A stretch of 26,580 nt of DNA from Pedosphaera sp. (GTDB taxonomy: Bacteria; Verrucomicrobiota; Verrucomicrobiia; Limisphaerales; UBA9464), in assembly GCA_009695405.1 (NCBI GenBank), contig SIAZ01000012.1, positions 1-26,580 on the forward strand, in the 5' to 3' direction. The translations under genes were made by a program, and so were the position numbers. Each line of letters opens with the position of its first letter. The stretch's first letter is position 1. The notes beneath the pieces are model-generated. The model saw only the letters and a program-made list of their open reading frames with translations. It was not told the origin of the DNA and did no database searches. Shown here one piece after another: positions 1-7,758 of this stretch.

Positions 1-87
1 TGAGAGTCCCGAGCTTTTGAATTCAGTGATTAGCAGTTGGATTTCAGCAAGACCACGCCGCTTCCGAGACGGTTTAATTGAGTTCAT
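1..87 (-). CDS. tnpA: IS66 accessory protein TnpA, N-terminal 29 residues (partial)
   Basis: An ATG at 85-87 on the minus strand opens a frame that continues past the left edge of the window. The 29 visible residues begin MNSIKPSRKRRG and end ITEFKSSGLS, a basic N-terminus followed by a helix ending in S-G-L-S. This is the usual start of the small helix-turn-helix TnpA protein of IS66 elements ('...xxSGLSxxxFC...'). The gene sits directly inside the GTAAGCG inverted repeat, where tnpA is expected. No Shine-Dalgarno motif is evident. The rest of tnpA, tnpB and tnpC would lie further left. The family call rests on this short fragment plus the inverted repeat. Confidence 0.75.
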   Translation of the reverse strand, partial: MNSIKPSRKRRGLAEIQLLITEFKSSGLS

Positions 88-118
88 TCGCTCAGGCTAA
101 ACCCAAGGAAGGCGAATT

Positions 119-147
119 GGGAACCATGGGGTTCGGCGTACGCTTAC
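119..147 (-). repeat. IS66 terminal inverted repeat (left end, IRL)
   Basis: A 29-nt repeat beginning GTAAGCGTACGCC on the minus strand. It matches 26378-26406 with two mismatches, at repeat positions 14 and 19. Its GTAAGCG tip is the IS66-family hallmark. The TAA inside the tip is used as stop codon by the neighbouring minus-strand gene. Confidence 0.9.
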
Positions 148-446
148 ACCATAAAACAGAGTTTTGGGAGGAGATGCTCCTCAATTTGATGGGTCACGAG
201 CCGTTGCAGAAAAAAAGCGTCATCGACGCGTAGCTGCTCTTCTCGAAACATGGTCTCCAACTGCAAACGTCGGTTGGTTCCCGCGGGTAGAGATAGACGT
301 GACCATTCTGCGATTTTCTCAGGCAGTATTCGTTTAAGCAGATCTTCTGACTCTTCGTGGCGGCCATTCTTGCGGAGAACGCAGGCCTCACGAAAGTCGT
401 CCAGTATCTTGAACCAAGTCAGGTCGGGATGTGCGTTTGTACTCAT
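144..446 (-). CDS. Small hypothetical protein, 3' end abutting (possibly truncated by) IS66
   Basis: A 100-residue, highly charged, probably all-helical soluble protein with no signal peptide or membrane segment. Helices around FREACVLRKNGRHEESEDLL (residues 18-37) and REEQLRVDDAFFLQRLV look like a small alpha-helical fold. I recall similar short uncharacterised proteins in Verrucomicrobia but cannot assign a function. The stop codon TAA (144-146) and the last base of the final Val codon belong to the IS66 inverted repeat. The natural C-terminus is therefore either lost or fortuitously just short of the insertion. The ATG at 444-446 has no Shine-Dalgarno sequence. The gene is about 150 nt downstream of the MFS gene on the same strand and could be co-transcribed with it. 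Confidence 0.65.
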   Translation of the reverse strand: MSTNAHPDLTWFKILDDFREACVLRKNGRHEESEDLLKRILPEKIAEWSRLSLPAGTNRRLQLETMFREEQLRVDDAFFLQRLVTHQIEEHLLPKLCFMV

Positions 447-592
447 AGAGTTAATCGATCGAGATTAAGAAAGCAGCCAGAGTGCCAGATTCGAATCCCC
501 TTTGTTTTCATCGCATTGCTCACTTACAGATCCGATTGTGGTAGTCTGTGCCGATCCATATTAGTCCTAGATCGGTGAGATTTGCCTGTCTG

Positions 593-1984
593 CTATTGGC
601 TCAATCCGCCGCCGCTGCGGCCGAGTAAACGGACCAATGCCCGTCGTGGTTCGTGCAGAAAAAGATCGTGAAGGAGCGTGGTCACCCCTGTGGCTTTGGG
701 TTCCTCCAATCGGCGGGACTGAACGAAAGCCCAAACAAAGGTGAAGGAGACCAATCCGAAAAAGAGGCTGTATCGGTTCCAATCGATCCCGAGGCAGTGC
801 CTGCTACGGTCTCCAACGCTATCGATAAGTAATCCCCAAGCAATGGGAGAGAGGCCGAGTGTTACTTGCCAGACGACTGAATAGAGAGCGAAGAAGTGAT
901 TGCGCCCCATCCGCGGTACAATAGTCATTGCGAGGCGATTGTTCGCAGCCGTAAAAAGAGCGTTGAGTAGTCCGAGGGGGAGTATGAGTAGAATGAGGAG
1001 GGCAGAACCGTTAGAAACGACTTTGGCAGACACCACGAACCAACCCACGGCAACGACGAGTCCTGCGAGCATAATGAATCCAAAGGCTGGTTTGCTGCCG
1101 TGTTGATCGAGGCGACGTCCACCGAACCAGAGAGCACCTAGACCTCCGAGAAATTGAACCGACATCGGGGCGAGAATAGAACTGTCGTTCCAGATCGATC
1201 CTGCTTTAAGAAAAGCGACAACGAAGGTGGAGAGTCCCCCGTAGGCGAGCGACCAGATGGCGTCGAGTTCCAGCAATCGACGGAAAGGAGGATGCGCCGC
1301 CAAGTGCATCCACGGGACGGGTTTGCGATTGCCGGATTCTTCTGAAGGGACAGGGATATCGGGAATTTGTTTTAAAAAATCAGGCTCAAAACGCCCATTA
1401 TTCCGCTGAAGAGAAAGGTTAAAATGAAGCTCCAAGATTGAGCATTGTTGGGGAGCCATCGATTTGCTCCGAGCAGAGCGGCGATCACTAAAAAACAAAT
1501 AAAACTGGCACCGTTAGAACAGGCTTGATCGGTAGCCAAGTAGCGCCCTCGTGATGCCGCTGGGACAAGTCCGGTAATCCAAGGAAGCCAAGCACAGGCC
1601 GAAATTCCTCGAAAGAGGTTGAATAAAAAAAGGAAAATGAGAAGAAGGATCAACTGTGCGTTTGGCATTAGAAACCGTTCGGTCAGAGGTATGAGTGCCA
1701 TCAAAAAAAATGAATGAGATACGAAGGGACCAACCTCCGATGACAAACCACCGGTAACCAATTCGATCTACAAAGTTGGCAGCAGGAATTTGTAAAATGG
1801 TCAGTAGTGGCATCATCCCAGCGACTAATCCGAGGATTGTCGTGGAGGCGCCGAGTGTCTTTGCAAAAAGAACCATCGGACCGCTTAGAATGACCTGAGA
1901 GGAAAGAGCATTTAAGAGAGCAAACCAGTAGGCGGGGCGTAAATTAGGCTCCGTGGGTGCGATTATAGGTGGGGTGAGCTTCAC
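593..1984 (-). pseudogene. MFS (major facilitator) transporter, split by two compensating frameshifts
   Basis: Three overlapping minus-strand frames together give one roughly 463-residue polytopic protein of MFS size (usually 400-460 aa, 12 TM). Frame 1 (about 1711-1984) gives TM1-2 and the loop NFVDRIGYRW, matching the MFS cytoplasmic 2-3 loop (G/N-x-x-x-D-R-x-G). Frame 2 (about 1380-1703) gives TM3-6 with RGRYLATDQ. Frame 3 (593 to about 1373) gives the second half, with GGRRLDQHGSK. Frame 1 to 2 needs one T fewer in a T8 run (plus strand A8, 1703-1710). Frame 2 to 3 needs one T more in a T6 run (A6, 1374-1379), where frame 2 hits TAA. The GTG at 1982-1984 overlaps the tlpA stop (GTGA) and has an AGGA 5 nt upstream; TTG at 1987 is less likely. 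Substrate is unknown. It may be a real pseudogene, a pair of homopolymer errors or, less likely, programmed slippage. Confidence 0.78.
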
Positions 1985-2547
1985 CAAGTTCCTGAGACTG
2001 TTCCCGTGGGCTCATTCGTCAAGTGCGGTGACACGAAAGGAGCGGTCGCTTTTTGCAGATCACTTTGACGCATCCGTCCGAGGTAGCGACCGGCAATGCG
2101 GCCTGATGGATCGATGATAAAGGTTTGGGGCAGTGACAAAACGCCGTAGGCATCTGCAACCTCACCCGTGCCGTATAGTACGGGATAGAGGATTCGATTT
2201 CGTCGCACAAATTCGGGAGCGATCAGTCGACTTTCAGGTTCGACGAGTATGCCTATGACCACCATTCCCTGAGCGGACTGGGTTCGATAAAAGGCAGAGA
2301 GATCGGGTATTTCACGGAGGCAAGGAGGGCAGTAAGTTGCCCAAAAGTTAAGGATAATGACTTTACCTTGGTAATCAGAGAGTCGGTTGGTTGTTCCGGA
2401 GGTAGCATCCAACGACCAGTCTGGAGCTGGGGTAAGGCGTGTTGGGATGCGCTGAGGCGCCGTATCGACAGGTTGCATCAGCCACCCTGCTGAAATTGCG
2501 AGCAGCAAGGTGATGAACGGACCCGTCAGTGATCGAAGCGATTTCAT
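1981..2547 (-). CDS. TlpA-like membrane-anchored thioredoxin-family protein
   Basis: A 188-residue protein with an uncleaved-looking N-terminal hydrophobic segment (about residues 8-25, PFITLLLAISAGWLM) followed by a periplasmic thioredoxin fold. The motif NFWATYCPPC puts the redox pair at Cys73 and Cys76 (CPPC), and SLPQTFIIDPSGRI supplies the cis-proline (Pro140) and the usual TlpA/ResA strand. Such proteins reduce or oxidise thiols of exported proteins, for example in cytochrome c maturation; the actual partner is unknown. The stop codon overlaps the start of the MFS gene (GTGA), so the two are probably translationally coupled. The ATG is preceded by a pyrimidine-rich stretch and not by a Shine-Dalgarno sequence. 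The gene is divergent from the tRNA-Arg. Confidence 0.88.
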   Translation of the reverse strand: MKSLRSLTGPFITLLLAISAGWLMQPVDTAPQRIPTRLTPAPDWSLDATSGTTNRLSDYQGKVIILNFWATYCPPCLREIPDLSAFYRTQSAQGMVVIGILVEPESRLIAPEFVRRNRILYPVLYGTGEVADAYGVLSLPQTFIIDPSGRIAGRYLGRMRQSDLQKATAPFVSPHLTNEPTGTVSGTW

Positions 2548-2599
2548 TGGGAAAATGTAAAAGAGGGATGCGTTTCTGGAAAGCCGCTGTAAGTTACTG

Positions 2600-2628
2600 T
2601 TGCCCGAAAGCCTCGATGTTCCTAAGGT
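2600..2628 (+). promoter_or_regulatory. Candidate sigma70-type promoter for tRNA-Arg
   Basis: TTGCCC (2600-2605) and TAAGGT (2623-2628) are separated by 17 nt and lie 15 nt before the mature 5' end of the tRNA. Each hexamer is an imperfect match to consensus, so this is a position-supported guess. Confidence 0.35.
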
Positions 2629-2643
2629 TGCACTTCAATGCGT

Positions 2644-2720
2644 GCGCGGGTAGCTCAATTGGATAGAGCGTCGGTCTCCGAAGCCGAAGGTTGTGGGTTC
2701 AATTCCCGCCCCGCGCACCA
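2644..2720 (+). tRNA. tRNA-Arg (anticodon CCG)
   Basis: A full cloverleaf can be drawn. The acceptor stem is GCGCGGG (2644-2650) paired with CCCGCGC (2710-2716), followed by discriminator A and an encoded CCA (2718-2720). The D-arm is GCTCAATTGGATAGAGC. The anticodon stem TCGGT/GCCGA encloses the loop CTCCGAA, giving anticodon CCG at 2678-2680, which reads the arginine codon CGG. The T-arm GTGGG-TTCAATT-CCCGC has the conserved TTC-A. It lies between the divergent tlpA operon and the pilus cluster. Confidence 0.97.
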
Positions 2721-2982
2721 GTTTGGCTCTCCGGTACTCGCTTTAAAGTGTTAGGCCCATCAATCGTTCTACTTTCGATTCCTTCGATTTTACTTCTTTT
2801 TAAATCAGTCTTCCCACTGAGGTACTTAATTTGAGATTGGGACAGAGTGGGGCAACGAGGTCTAATTTGAACCCAGACTCAGCCATTGATTAAGACGCTG
2901 TTTTGGTTCCGCCTTATCTCAGGAGTTCTTGAGAAAGTCGTTTTAATTTAATTATTTTTTACGAGTCTAATGGCGTCCGCGT
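2721..2982. other. Intergenic region between tRNA-Arg and pilus cluster, no gene seen
   Basis: The stretch is AT-rich towards its right end (2941-2960) and has no coding frame with recognisable features on either strand. Two short CGATT copies near 2776-2792 could pair weakly with AATCG at 2763-2767, but no convincing terminator is visible. It probably holds the 3' trailer of the tRNA and the upstream promoter region of the cluster. Confidence 0.6.
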
Positions 2983-3011
2983 TTGACATTGGTGGACTCA
3001 CTTCCTTAACT
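2983..3011 (+). promoter_or_regulatory. Candidate sigma70-type promoter for the pilus cluster
   Basis: A perfect TTGACA (2983-2988) is followed after 17 nt by TTAACT (3006-3011), a weak -10. Transcription would begin near 3018 and give a leader of about 55-60 nt before the GTG start of the first ATPase gene. An AT-rich tract just upstream (2941-2960) could act as an UP element. Confidence 0.5.
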
Positions 3012-3075
3012 CATCTCAATTCATCTGGGGAAAGGTTCACTGTCGTGGGCAACCGCCAGAAAAATTAAGGACATA

Positions 3076-4803
3076 GTGACTGCCAAAGACGATTTTCTGA
3101 TCGATACAATGATCGAGTTGGGTCTCTTGACCCGTGAGTTGATCGACGAGGTCCGGCCTGAGGCCGAGTCTGCAGGTGAGGGTATTGTTGATACTCTGGT
3201 TAAGACTCAACGACTCGAAGGCGGCATGGTGGTTATGGCCAAGTCGACTTACTTTGGTGTGGAATCGGTAACTCTCTCGGAAATTAAGGTTTCCGACGAA
3301 GTTATCAGTGCTGTTCCACGCCATGTGGCCCGAAAATATAATGCGTTCCCAGTGGCCGAGCAGGACGGTACAGTCATTGTTGCCTTAGCGGATCCCTCTG
3401 ACATTGAGGCTATTGACGGCCTGCAGATCGCTTTGGGTAAAACCCTTGAATATCGGGTGACCAGCGAAGCCGATCTGAAGACGGCGCTGGATAAATACTA
3501 CGGCGGGGGCGGCGGGGGGGTGGGTGGTCGAGGTGACTCAAGTATCGCCAAGATGATCCAAGACATCACTGAGGGTGAAGTCGAGGTCGAGTCTCTCAAG
3601 GGTGATGTTGGATCGGACAATGATGCAATCGATGCAGATGCACCAGTGATTCGCTTGGTCAATCAGATCATTGTCGACGCCTTCAAACTACGAGCATCGG
3701 ATATTCATCTGGAACCAATGTCGAAACGCTTTCGGTTACGATATCGGATCGACGGCATGATGACGGAGATGAAAGATATTCCGAAGCGGCTTCAACCACC
3801 GGTGATTGCGCGTCTGAAGATTGCCTCAGGGATGAGCATTGCCGAGCGTCGGATTCCGCAAGACGGCCGTATTCAGACCAATGTCGGCGGCAAGACCATC
3901 GATCTTCGTGTCAATGTGATTCCCTGTTCGCACGGTGAATCCATTGTCATGCGTATTTTGGACAAGTCAGGTCTGCGATTGGGGTTGGCTGAGCTAGGCT
4001 TTTTATCGGACGATCAAGCGACCTTTGAACGGTTGATTGCCTTGCCGGACGGTATTCTTTTGGTCACTGGGCCAACGGGTTCGGGCAAGACAACGACACT
4101 TTACAGTTGTCTTAACTATATCAATCGACCCGACCGCAAGATCATCACGGTTGAGGACCCAGTGGAGTACATGCTATCTGGAATCAATCAGGTGCAGGTG
4201 CACGAACACATCGGATTTACTTTTGCCGCTGCGTTGAGATCGATGCTACGCCAATCGCCCAACGTGATTATGCTGGGGGAAATTCGTGATCTTGAAACGG
4301 CGACAATTGCGATCAACGCCTCACTGACGGGGCACTTGGTGTTCTCGACGCTTCACACTAACGACGCGCCTGCGGCTGTGACTCGTTTGATTGATATTGG
4401 GGTAAAGCCCTTCCTTGTGGCTTCGGCGGCTCGATGTTTGATGGCTCAGCGGTTGGTTCGTAAGGTCTGCAAGAAGTGCGCTGCTCCCTACGCCTTGACT
4501 GAGTCGGAAATTGTTGGGCTTAACCTGACCCCAGAGCAGGTAGCCTCGGCGGTGCCTCGCAAGGGTAAGGGATGTCCCGAGTGCAATAAAACTGGCTGTA
4601 AGGGGCGTTTTGGCATCTTCGAGATTTTCATTATCAACGATGAAGCGCGGAAATTGATTTATGATAAGGTGCCGTCGAATATTCTGCGCCTGAAAGCGAG
4701 GGAAATGGGTATGCGTACCCTTCGAGAAGACGGCGTCCGTAAAGTGGTTGCAGGTGTCACAACCGCCGACGAAGTAATTCGTGCAACCGTTTCGGCGCAC
4801 TAG
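3076..4803 (+). CDS. PilB/GspE-family assembly ATPase 1
   Basis: A 575-residue hexameric secretion ATPase that would power filament assembly at the inner membrane. The N-terminal MshEN/T2SSE_N domain spans about residues 5-140 and is joined by a glycine-rich hinge (143-152, GGGGGGVGGR) to the ATPase. Walker A is GPTGSGKT (332-339), the Asp box is IITVEDPVE (356-364), Walker B is VIMLGEIRD (397-405) and the His box is GHLVFSTLHTN (419-429). The zinc-binding tetracysteine is C465/C468 and C500/C503, with an extra C508. LRQSPN replaces the commoner LRQDPD. The start is GTG at 3076, preceded by TAAGG 5 nt upstream. It is the first gene of the cluster. PilB (type IV pili) and GspE (type II secretion) cannot be told apart from the sequence alone. 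Confidence 0.93.
   Translation: MTAKDDFLIDTMIELGLLTRELIDEVRPEAESAGEGIVDTLVKTQRLEGGMVVMAKSTYFGVESVTLSEIKVSDEVISAVPRHVARKYNAFPVAEQDGTVIVALADPSDIEAIDGLQIALGKTLEYRVTSEADLKTALDKYYGGGGGGVGGRGDSSIAKMIQDITEGEVEVESLKGDVGSDNDAIDADAPVIRLVNQIIVDAFKLRASDIHLEPMSKRFRLRYRIDGMMTEMKDIPKRLQPPVIARLKIASGMSIAERRIPQDGRIQTNVGGKTIDLRVNVIPCSHGESIVMRILDKSGLRLGLAELGFLSDDQATFERLIALPDGILLVTGPTGSGKTTTLYSCLNYINRPDRKIITVEDPVEYMLSGINQVQVHEHIGFTFAAALRSMLRQSPNVIMLGEIRDLETATIAINASLTGHLVFSTLHTNDAPAAVTRLIDIGVKPFLVASAARCLMAQRLVRKVCKKCAAPYALTESEIVGLNLTPEQVASAVPRKGKGCPECNKTGCKGRFGIFEIFIINDEARKLIYDKVPSNILRLKAREMGMRTLREDGVRKVVAGVTTADEVIRATVSAH
3502..3527 (+). repeat. G-rich tract with G5 and G7 runs inside ATPase 1
   Basis: The tract encodes the glycine hinge of ATPase 1. 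It contains G5 (3505-3509), G7 (3514-3520) and GGG (3522-3524) flanked by GG pairs, so it could form a G-quadruplex on the coding strand and is prone to slippage. Confidence 0.6.
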
Positions 4804-4886
4804 AAAAGGTCCAGTTCCTGCTATCTTTTTTAAGGCTCCGCCTCTCTCTCATTGTCGATTAAATCTGAAGCACATTCTTTTCTGTC

Positions 4887-5996
4887 ATGTCTTATCAAAT
4901 GTCTGATTTGTTGCAGTTAGTGGTCTCCGAAGGAGCGTCTGATCTGCACATTCGAGTGGGTATTCCGCCGGTGATTCGTATCCATGGAATTCTCCAACGC
5001 CTTGATGGGCCCGTCTTAAAGCCAGAGGATGCCGAGGAGTTGATGCGTTCGATTACCTCAGAAGAACACATTCAGCAAATCCGAGAAAAAGGGGGCGCTG
5101 ATTTTGGCTTTGCCTTCGGTGAGATGGCCCGTTTTCGGGTCAGCGCTTTTAAGGAAAAAGGCAATTTTGCTCTCGTTTTAAGGCAGATTCCCTCGAAACT
5201 GTTAACCATGGAACAGATCGGGATCCCCATGTCGGTGCTTGATCTGATCAATAAGCCTCGAGGGTTGGTTCTTGTTGTCGGTCCGACAGGGTCCGGTAAG
5301 ACAACCACATTGGCTTCATTGCTGAATATTCTTAATGAGGAAAAAGATGAAGCGCATATTATTACCATCGAGGATCCGATTGAGTACTATCATAAGCACA
5401 AAAAGGCAGTCGTCACCCAACGCGAGGTGAACGTCGATATCCCGAGCTTTGCGGAGGCTTTGCGACGGGCGCTTCGGCAAGATCCAGATATCATTCTGGT
5501 GGGTGAATTGCGTGATCTAGAGACAATGGAAGCGGCAATCACGGCTGCCGAAACAGGGCATCTTGTTTTTGGAACTTTACATACGACAGGTGCAGCGAAG
5601 ACGATTGACCGCATCGTGAATGCTTTCCCGCAAAATCAGCAGGAACAGATTCGTATTCAGTTGTCCACGGTTCTGCAGGCGGTGATTTCACAAATTCTTC
5701 TTCCCCGTGTCGACAAGCCTGGGCGGGTAGCTGCTTTTGAAATCATGGTTAATACCCCATCGGTCGGGGCGCTTATCCGTGATAATAAGACCTTTCGAAT
5801 TCAGTCTGATATCCAAACCGGCGCCAAGTATGGGATGGTCACACTCGACAGTTTCCTGATCGATAAATGGCAATTGGGAATGATCGCAGAAGCTGAGGTA
5901 ATCCAAAAAAGTCAGGATCCAACCACGATCTTGCAGAAACTTTCTGAACTGAAAGCCCTTCGCGCTGAGGCCCAAGCGGGTAGTAAAAACCGATAG
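4887..5996 (+). CDS. pilT: PilT-family twitching-motility/retraction ATPase
   Basis: A 369-residue protein of normal PilT length. The N-terminal domain opens with SDLLQLVVSEGASDLHIRVG, the PilT 'ASDLH' signature. Walker A is GPTGSGKT (132-139), the Asp box is IITIEDPIE (158-166), followed by RRALRQDPDIILVGELRD (193-210) with the Walker B, and the His box GHLVFGTLHTTGA (224-236) with the TTGAAKTIDRI sequence typical of PilT. The classic C-terminal AIRNL motif is replaced by ALIRDNKTFRIQS (295-307). PilT disassembles type IV pili, which is unusual in a cluster that otherwise looks type II secretion-like. It lies 83 nt after ATPase 1 and 38 nt before ATPase 2. There is no Shine-Dalgarno sequence; the ATG is preceded by TTTTCTGTC, as at the protease gene. 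Confidence 0.93.
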   Translation: MSYQMSDLLQLVVSEGASDLHIRVGIPPVIRIHGILQRLDGPVLKPEDAEELMRSITSEEHIQQIREKGGADFGFAFGEMARFRVSAFKEKGNFALVLRQIPSKLLTMEQIGIPMSVLDLINKPRGLVLVVGPTGSGKTTTLASLLNILNEEKDEAHIITIEDPIEYYHKHKKAVVTQREVNVDIPSFAEALRRALRQDPDIILVGELRDLETMEAAITAAETGHLVFGTLHTTGAAKTIDRIVNAFPQNQQEQIRIQLSTVLQAVISQILLPRVDKPGRVAAFEIMVNTPSVGALIRDNKTFRIQSDIQTGAKYGMVTLDSFLIDKWQLGMIAEAEVIQKSQDPTTILQKLSELKALRAEAQAGSKNR

Positions 5997-6001
5997 TATT
6001 G

Positions 6002-6027
6002 CCCTAACACCTACGACCCCTAACACC
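6002..6027 (+). repeat. Two direct copies of CCCTAACACC upstream of ATPase 2
   Basis: CCCTAACACC occurs at 6002-6011 and again at 6018-6027, a 16-bp period, ending 7 nt before the ATG. It fills most of the 38-nt gap between pilT and the second ATPase gene. It could be a protein-binding site or chance duplication. Confidence 0.6.
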
Positions 6028-6034
6028 CGATATT

Positions 6035-7738
6035 ATGGCTGAAGTTGTCTCCTATCCACTGCTAGCATTGATCCGTGATCGGGGTTTTCTTGAAGATCTG
6101 CAATCTGAGGAAATTAGTCAGGAGGTTCAGCGAAGCGGCAAACCTGAGATTCAGGCAATCCTCGATTATGGGTTACTGGATCTTGATTCTATTCTTCAGA
6201 TTATTGCCGATCATCTCGGCACAATGGTTGCATCCATTGATCCTGATCAACTGACCCCTGAGACATTGGCGGCTATGCCGACTGAAACGGCTCGGATGTA
6301 TCAAATTATTCCTGTTGCTCTCTATGGCGACACGATTCAGGTGGCGATGGTGGATCCTCTCAATCCTCAAATCATGGATGAGATTGGATTGTCTCTTAAG
6401 TTCACCCCGCAAGTGGTGGTGGTTGATCCGGTAGAGATCCTTAAGTATTTGGAGAAGTTTTATCCGGCTCAAAGCGGATTGGGGTACACCCAAATGCTGG
6501 AAGAGTTGGAAAAAAGTGCCGGGGCGATTCAGGAGAAGGCTTTAGCTAAGTTCAATTCCATCAATATGGAGGACTTGGCTAACGATATTCCGGTGGTCAA
6601 GTTTGTTAACTTAGTCCTGATGCAGGCGGTACAAGACCGCTCGTCAGATATTCATTTCGAGCCGTTCGAAGACGAATTTAAAATTCGCTATCGTGTTGAC
6701 GGAGCCCTCTACGAGATGTCGCCGCCGCCGAAACACCTCGCTATGCCGGTGACCTCGCGTCTCAAAATCATGGCGAACTTGAACATCTCAGAGCGTCGTC
6801 TTCCTCAAGATGGGCGGATTACTTCGATGATCAATGGGAAGCAGATCGATTTGCGTATTTCGACCTTGCCGACTGCCTTTGGTGAATCGGTCGTGCTTCG
6901 TGTTTTGGATCGAAATACTGTGCAACTAGAGTTGGATAGTCTTGGGCTTCCCAAGAACAACTTCGAGTACATCATCGAAACCATTAATCAACCCAATGGT
7001 ATTTTTACAGTGACCGGACCTACTGGGTGTGGAAAGACCACAACCCTGTATTCCTGTTTGCGCCGGATCAATCTGATCGATACCAAATTACTCACAATTG
7101 AGGATCCAGTTGAATTCGATATTGAGGGCATTATGCAGGTTCAGGTGAGTGATGCCGCTGGAATGACTTTCGGGAAGGCTCTACGTGCCTTCCTACGTCA
7201 AGATCCTGACATCATTATGGTGGGAGAAATCCGTGACTTGGAAACCGCGCAGATTTCGATTCAAGCCTCACTGACTGGGCATCTCGTGCTATCAACATTG
7301 CACACCAACGATGCCGCCGGTGCTGTGACTCGTATGGTGGACATGGGTGTTGAGCCTTTCCTAATTTCTTCGACGCTCCTCGGCGTGCTGGCTCAGCGAT
7401 TAGTGCGTCGAGTTTGTCTGAAATGCCGAACTTCGTTTGAGCCCAGTGAGTCGCAATTGAACAATATGAACCTTTCGGCGCACGACGTAGGAGACAAGAA
7501 CTTTTACTACGGCCGAGGATGTCCGGAGTGCAACGATACTGGGTATCGTGGACGAAAGGGTATTTACGAACTCCTGATGGTCAATGATGCCCTGCGTAAT
7601 TTGATTAACGAACGCGCGCCCACCGTAGTGATTCGTCAAAAAGCGATCGAGTTTGGGATGGTAACCTTGCGTGAAGATGGTCTCCAGAATATTTACCGAG
7701 GAGAAACCACTGTCGAAGAAGTCTTGAAGTATACTTAA
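6035..7738 (+). CDS. PilB/GspE-family assembly ATPase 2
   Basis: A 567-residue paralogue of ATPase 1 with the same architecture. The MshEN-like N-terminal domain covers about residues 5-145. RSSDIHFEPFEDEFKIRYRVDG (about 202-223) is the ATPase N-domain. Walker A is GPTGCGKT (328-335; the usual Ser is Cys), the Asp box is LLTIEDPVEF (352-361), Walker B is IIMVGEIRD (393-401) and the His box is GHLVLSTLHTND (415-426). The zinc motif is C461/C464 and C496/C499. Unlike ATPase 1 it keeps the canonical LRQDPD and lacks the polyglycine hinge. It is followed after 20 nt by pilC, so it is the likely cognate partner of that platform protein. All catalytic residues appear intact. Confidence 0.93.
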   Translation: MAEVVSYPLLALIRDRGFLEDLQSEEISQEVQRSGKPEIQAILDYGLLDLDSILQIIADHLGTMVASIDPDQLTPETLAAMPTETARMYQIIPVALYGDTIQVAMVDPLNPQIMDEIGLSLKFTPQVVVVDPVEILKYLEKFYPAQSGLGYTQMLEELEKSAGAIQEKALAKFNSINMEDLANDIPVVKFVNLVLMQAVQDRSSDIHFEPFEDEFKIRYRVDGALYEMSPPPKHLAMPVTSRLKIMANLNISERRLPQDGRITSMINGKQIDLRISTLPTAFGESVVLRVLDRNTVQLELDSLGLPKNNFEYIIETINQPNGIFTVTGPTGCGKTTTLYSCLRRINLIDTKLLTIEDPVEFDIEGIMQVQVSDAAGMTFGKALRAFLRQDPDIIMVGEIRDLETAQISIQASLTGHLVLSTLHTNDAAGAVTRMVDMGVEPFLISSTLLGVLAQRLVRRVCLKCRTSFEPSESQLNNMNLSAHDVGDKNFYYGRGCPECNDTGYRGRKGIYELLMVNDALRNLINERAPTVVIRQKAIEFGMVTLREDGLQNIYRGETTVEEVLKYT

Positions 7739-7758
7739 GCAGTTTCCGAGAACTCATT

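Larger units (their letters stand above)
1..147 (-). mobile_element. IS66-family insertion sequence, tnpA-proximal end (partial)
   Basis: The segment holds a 29-nt terminal inverted repeat at 119-147. Read on the minus strand it starts with GTAAGCG, the usual tip of IS66-family elements, and is followed about 60 nt later by the start of a TnpA-like reading frame running off the left edge. The repeat matches the one at 26378-26406 at 27 of 29 positions. The body of the element therefore lies to the left of the window, with its transposition genes transcribed leftward. The flanking octamer just outside the tip (148-155, ACCATAAA) differs from the octamer flanking the right-hand element. Confidence 0.85.

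Noticed and set aside
1372..1380. Programmed -1 frameshift as the main explanation for the MFS gene
   Set aside because: A second, opposite shift would also be needed at 1703-1710, and I see no downstream stimulatory structure; sequence error or decay is simpler. The possibility is kept only as a check in the findings.
4321..4800. Long open frame on the minus strand opposite the ATPase 1 gene
   Set aside because: It has no domain features and is fully explained as the antisense shadow of conserved ATPase motifs.
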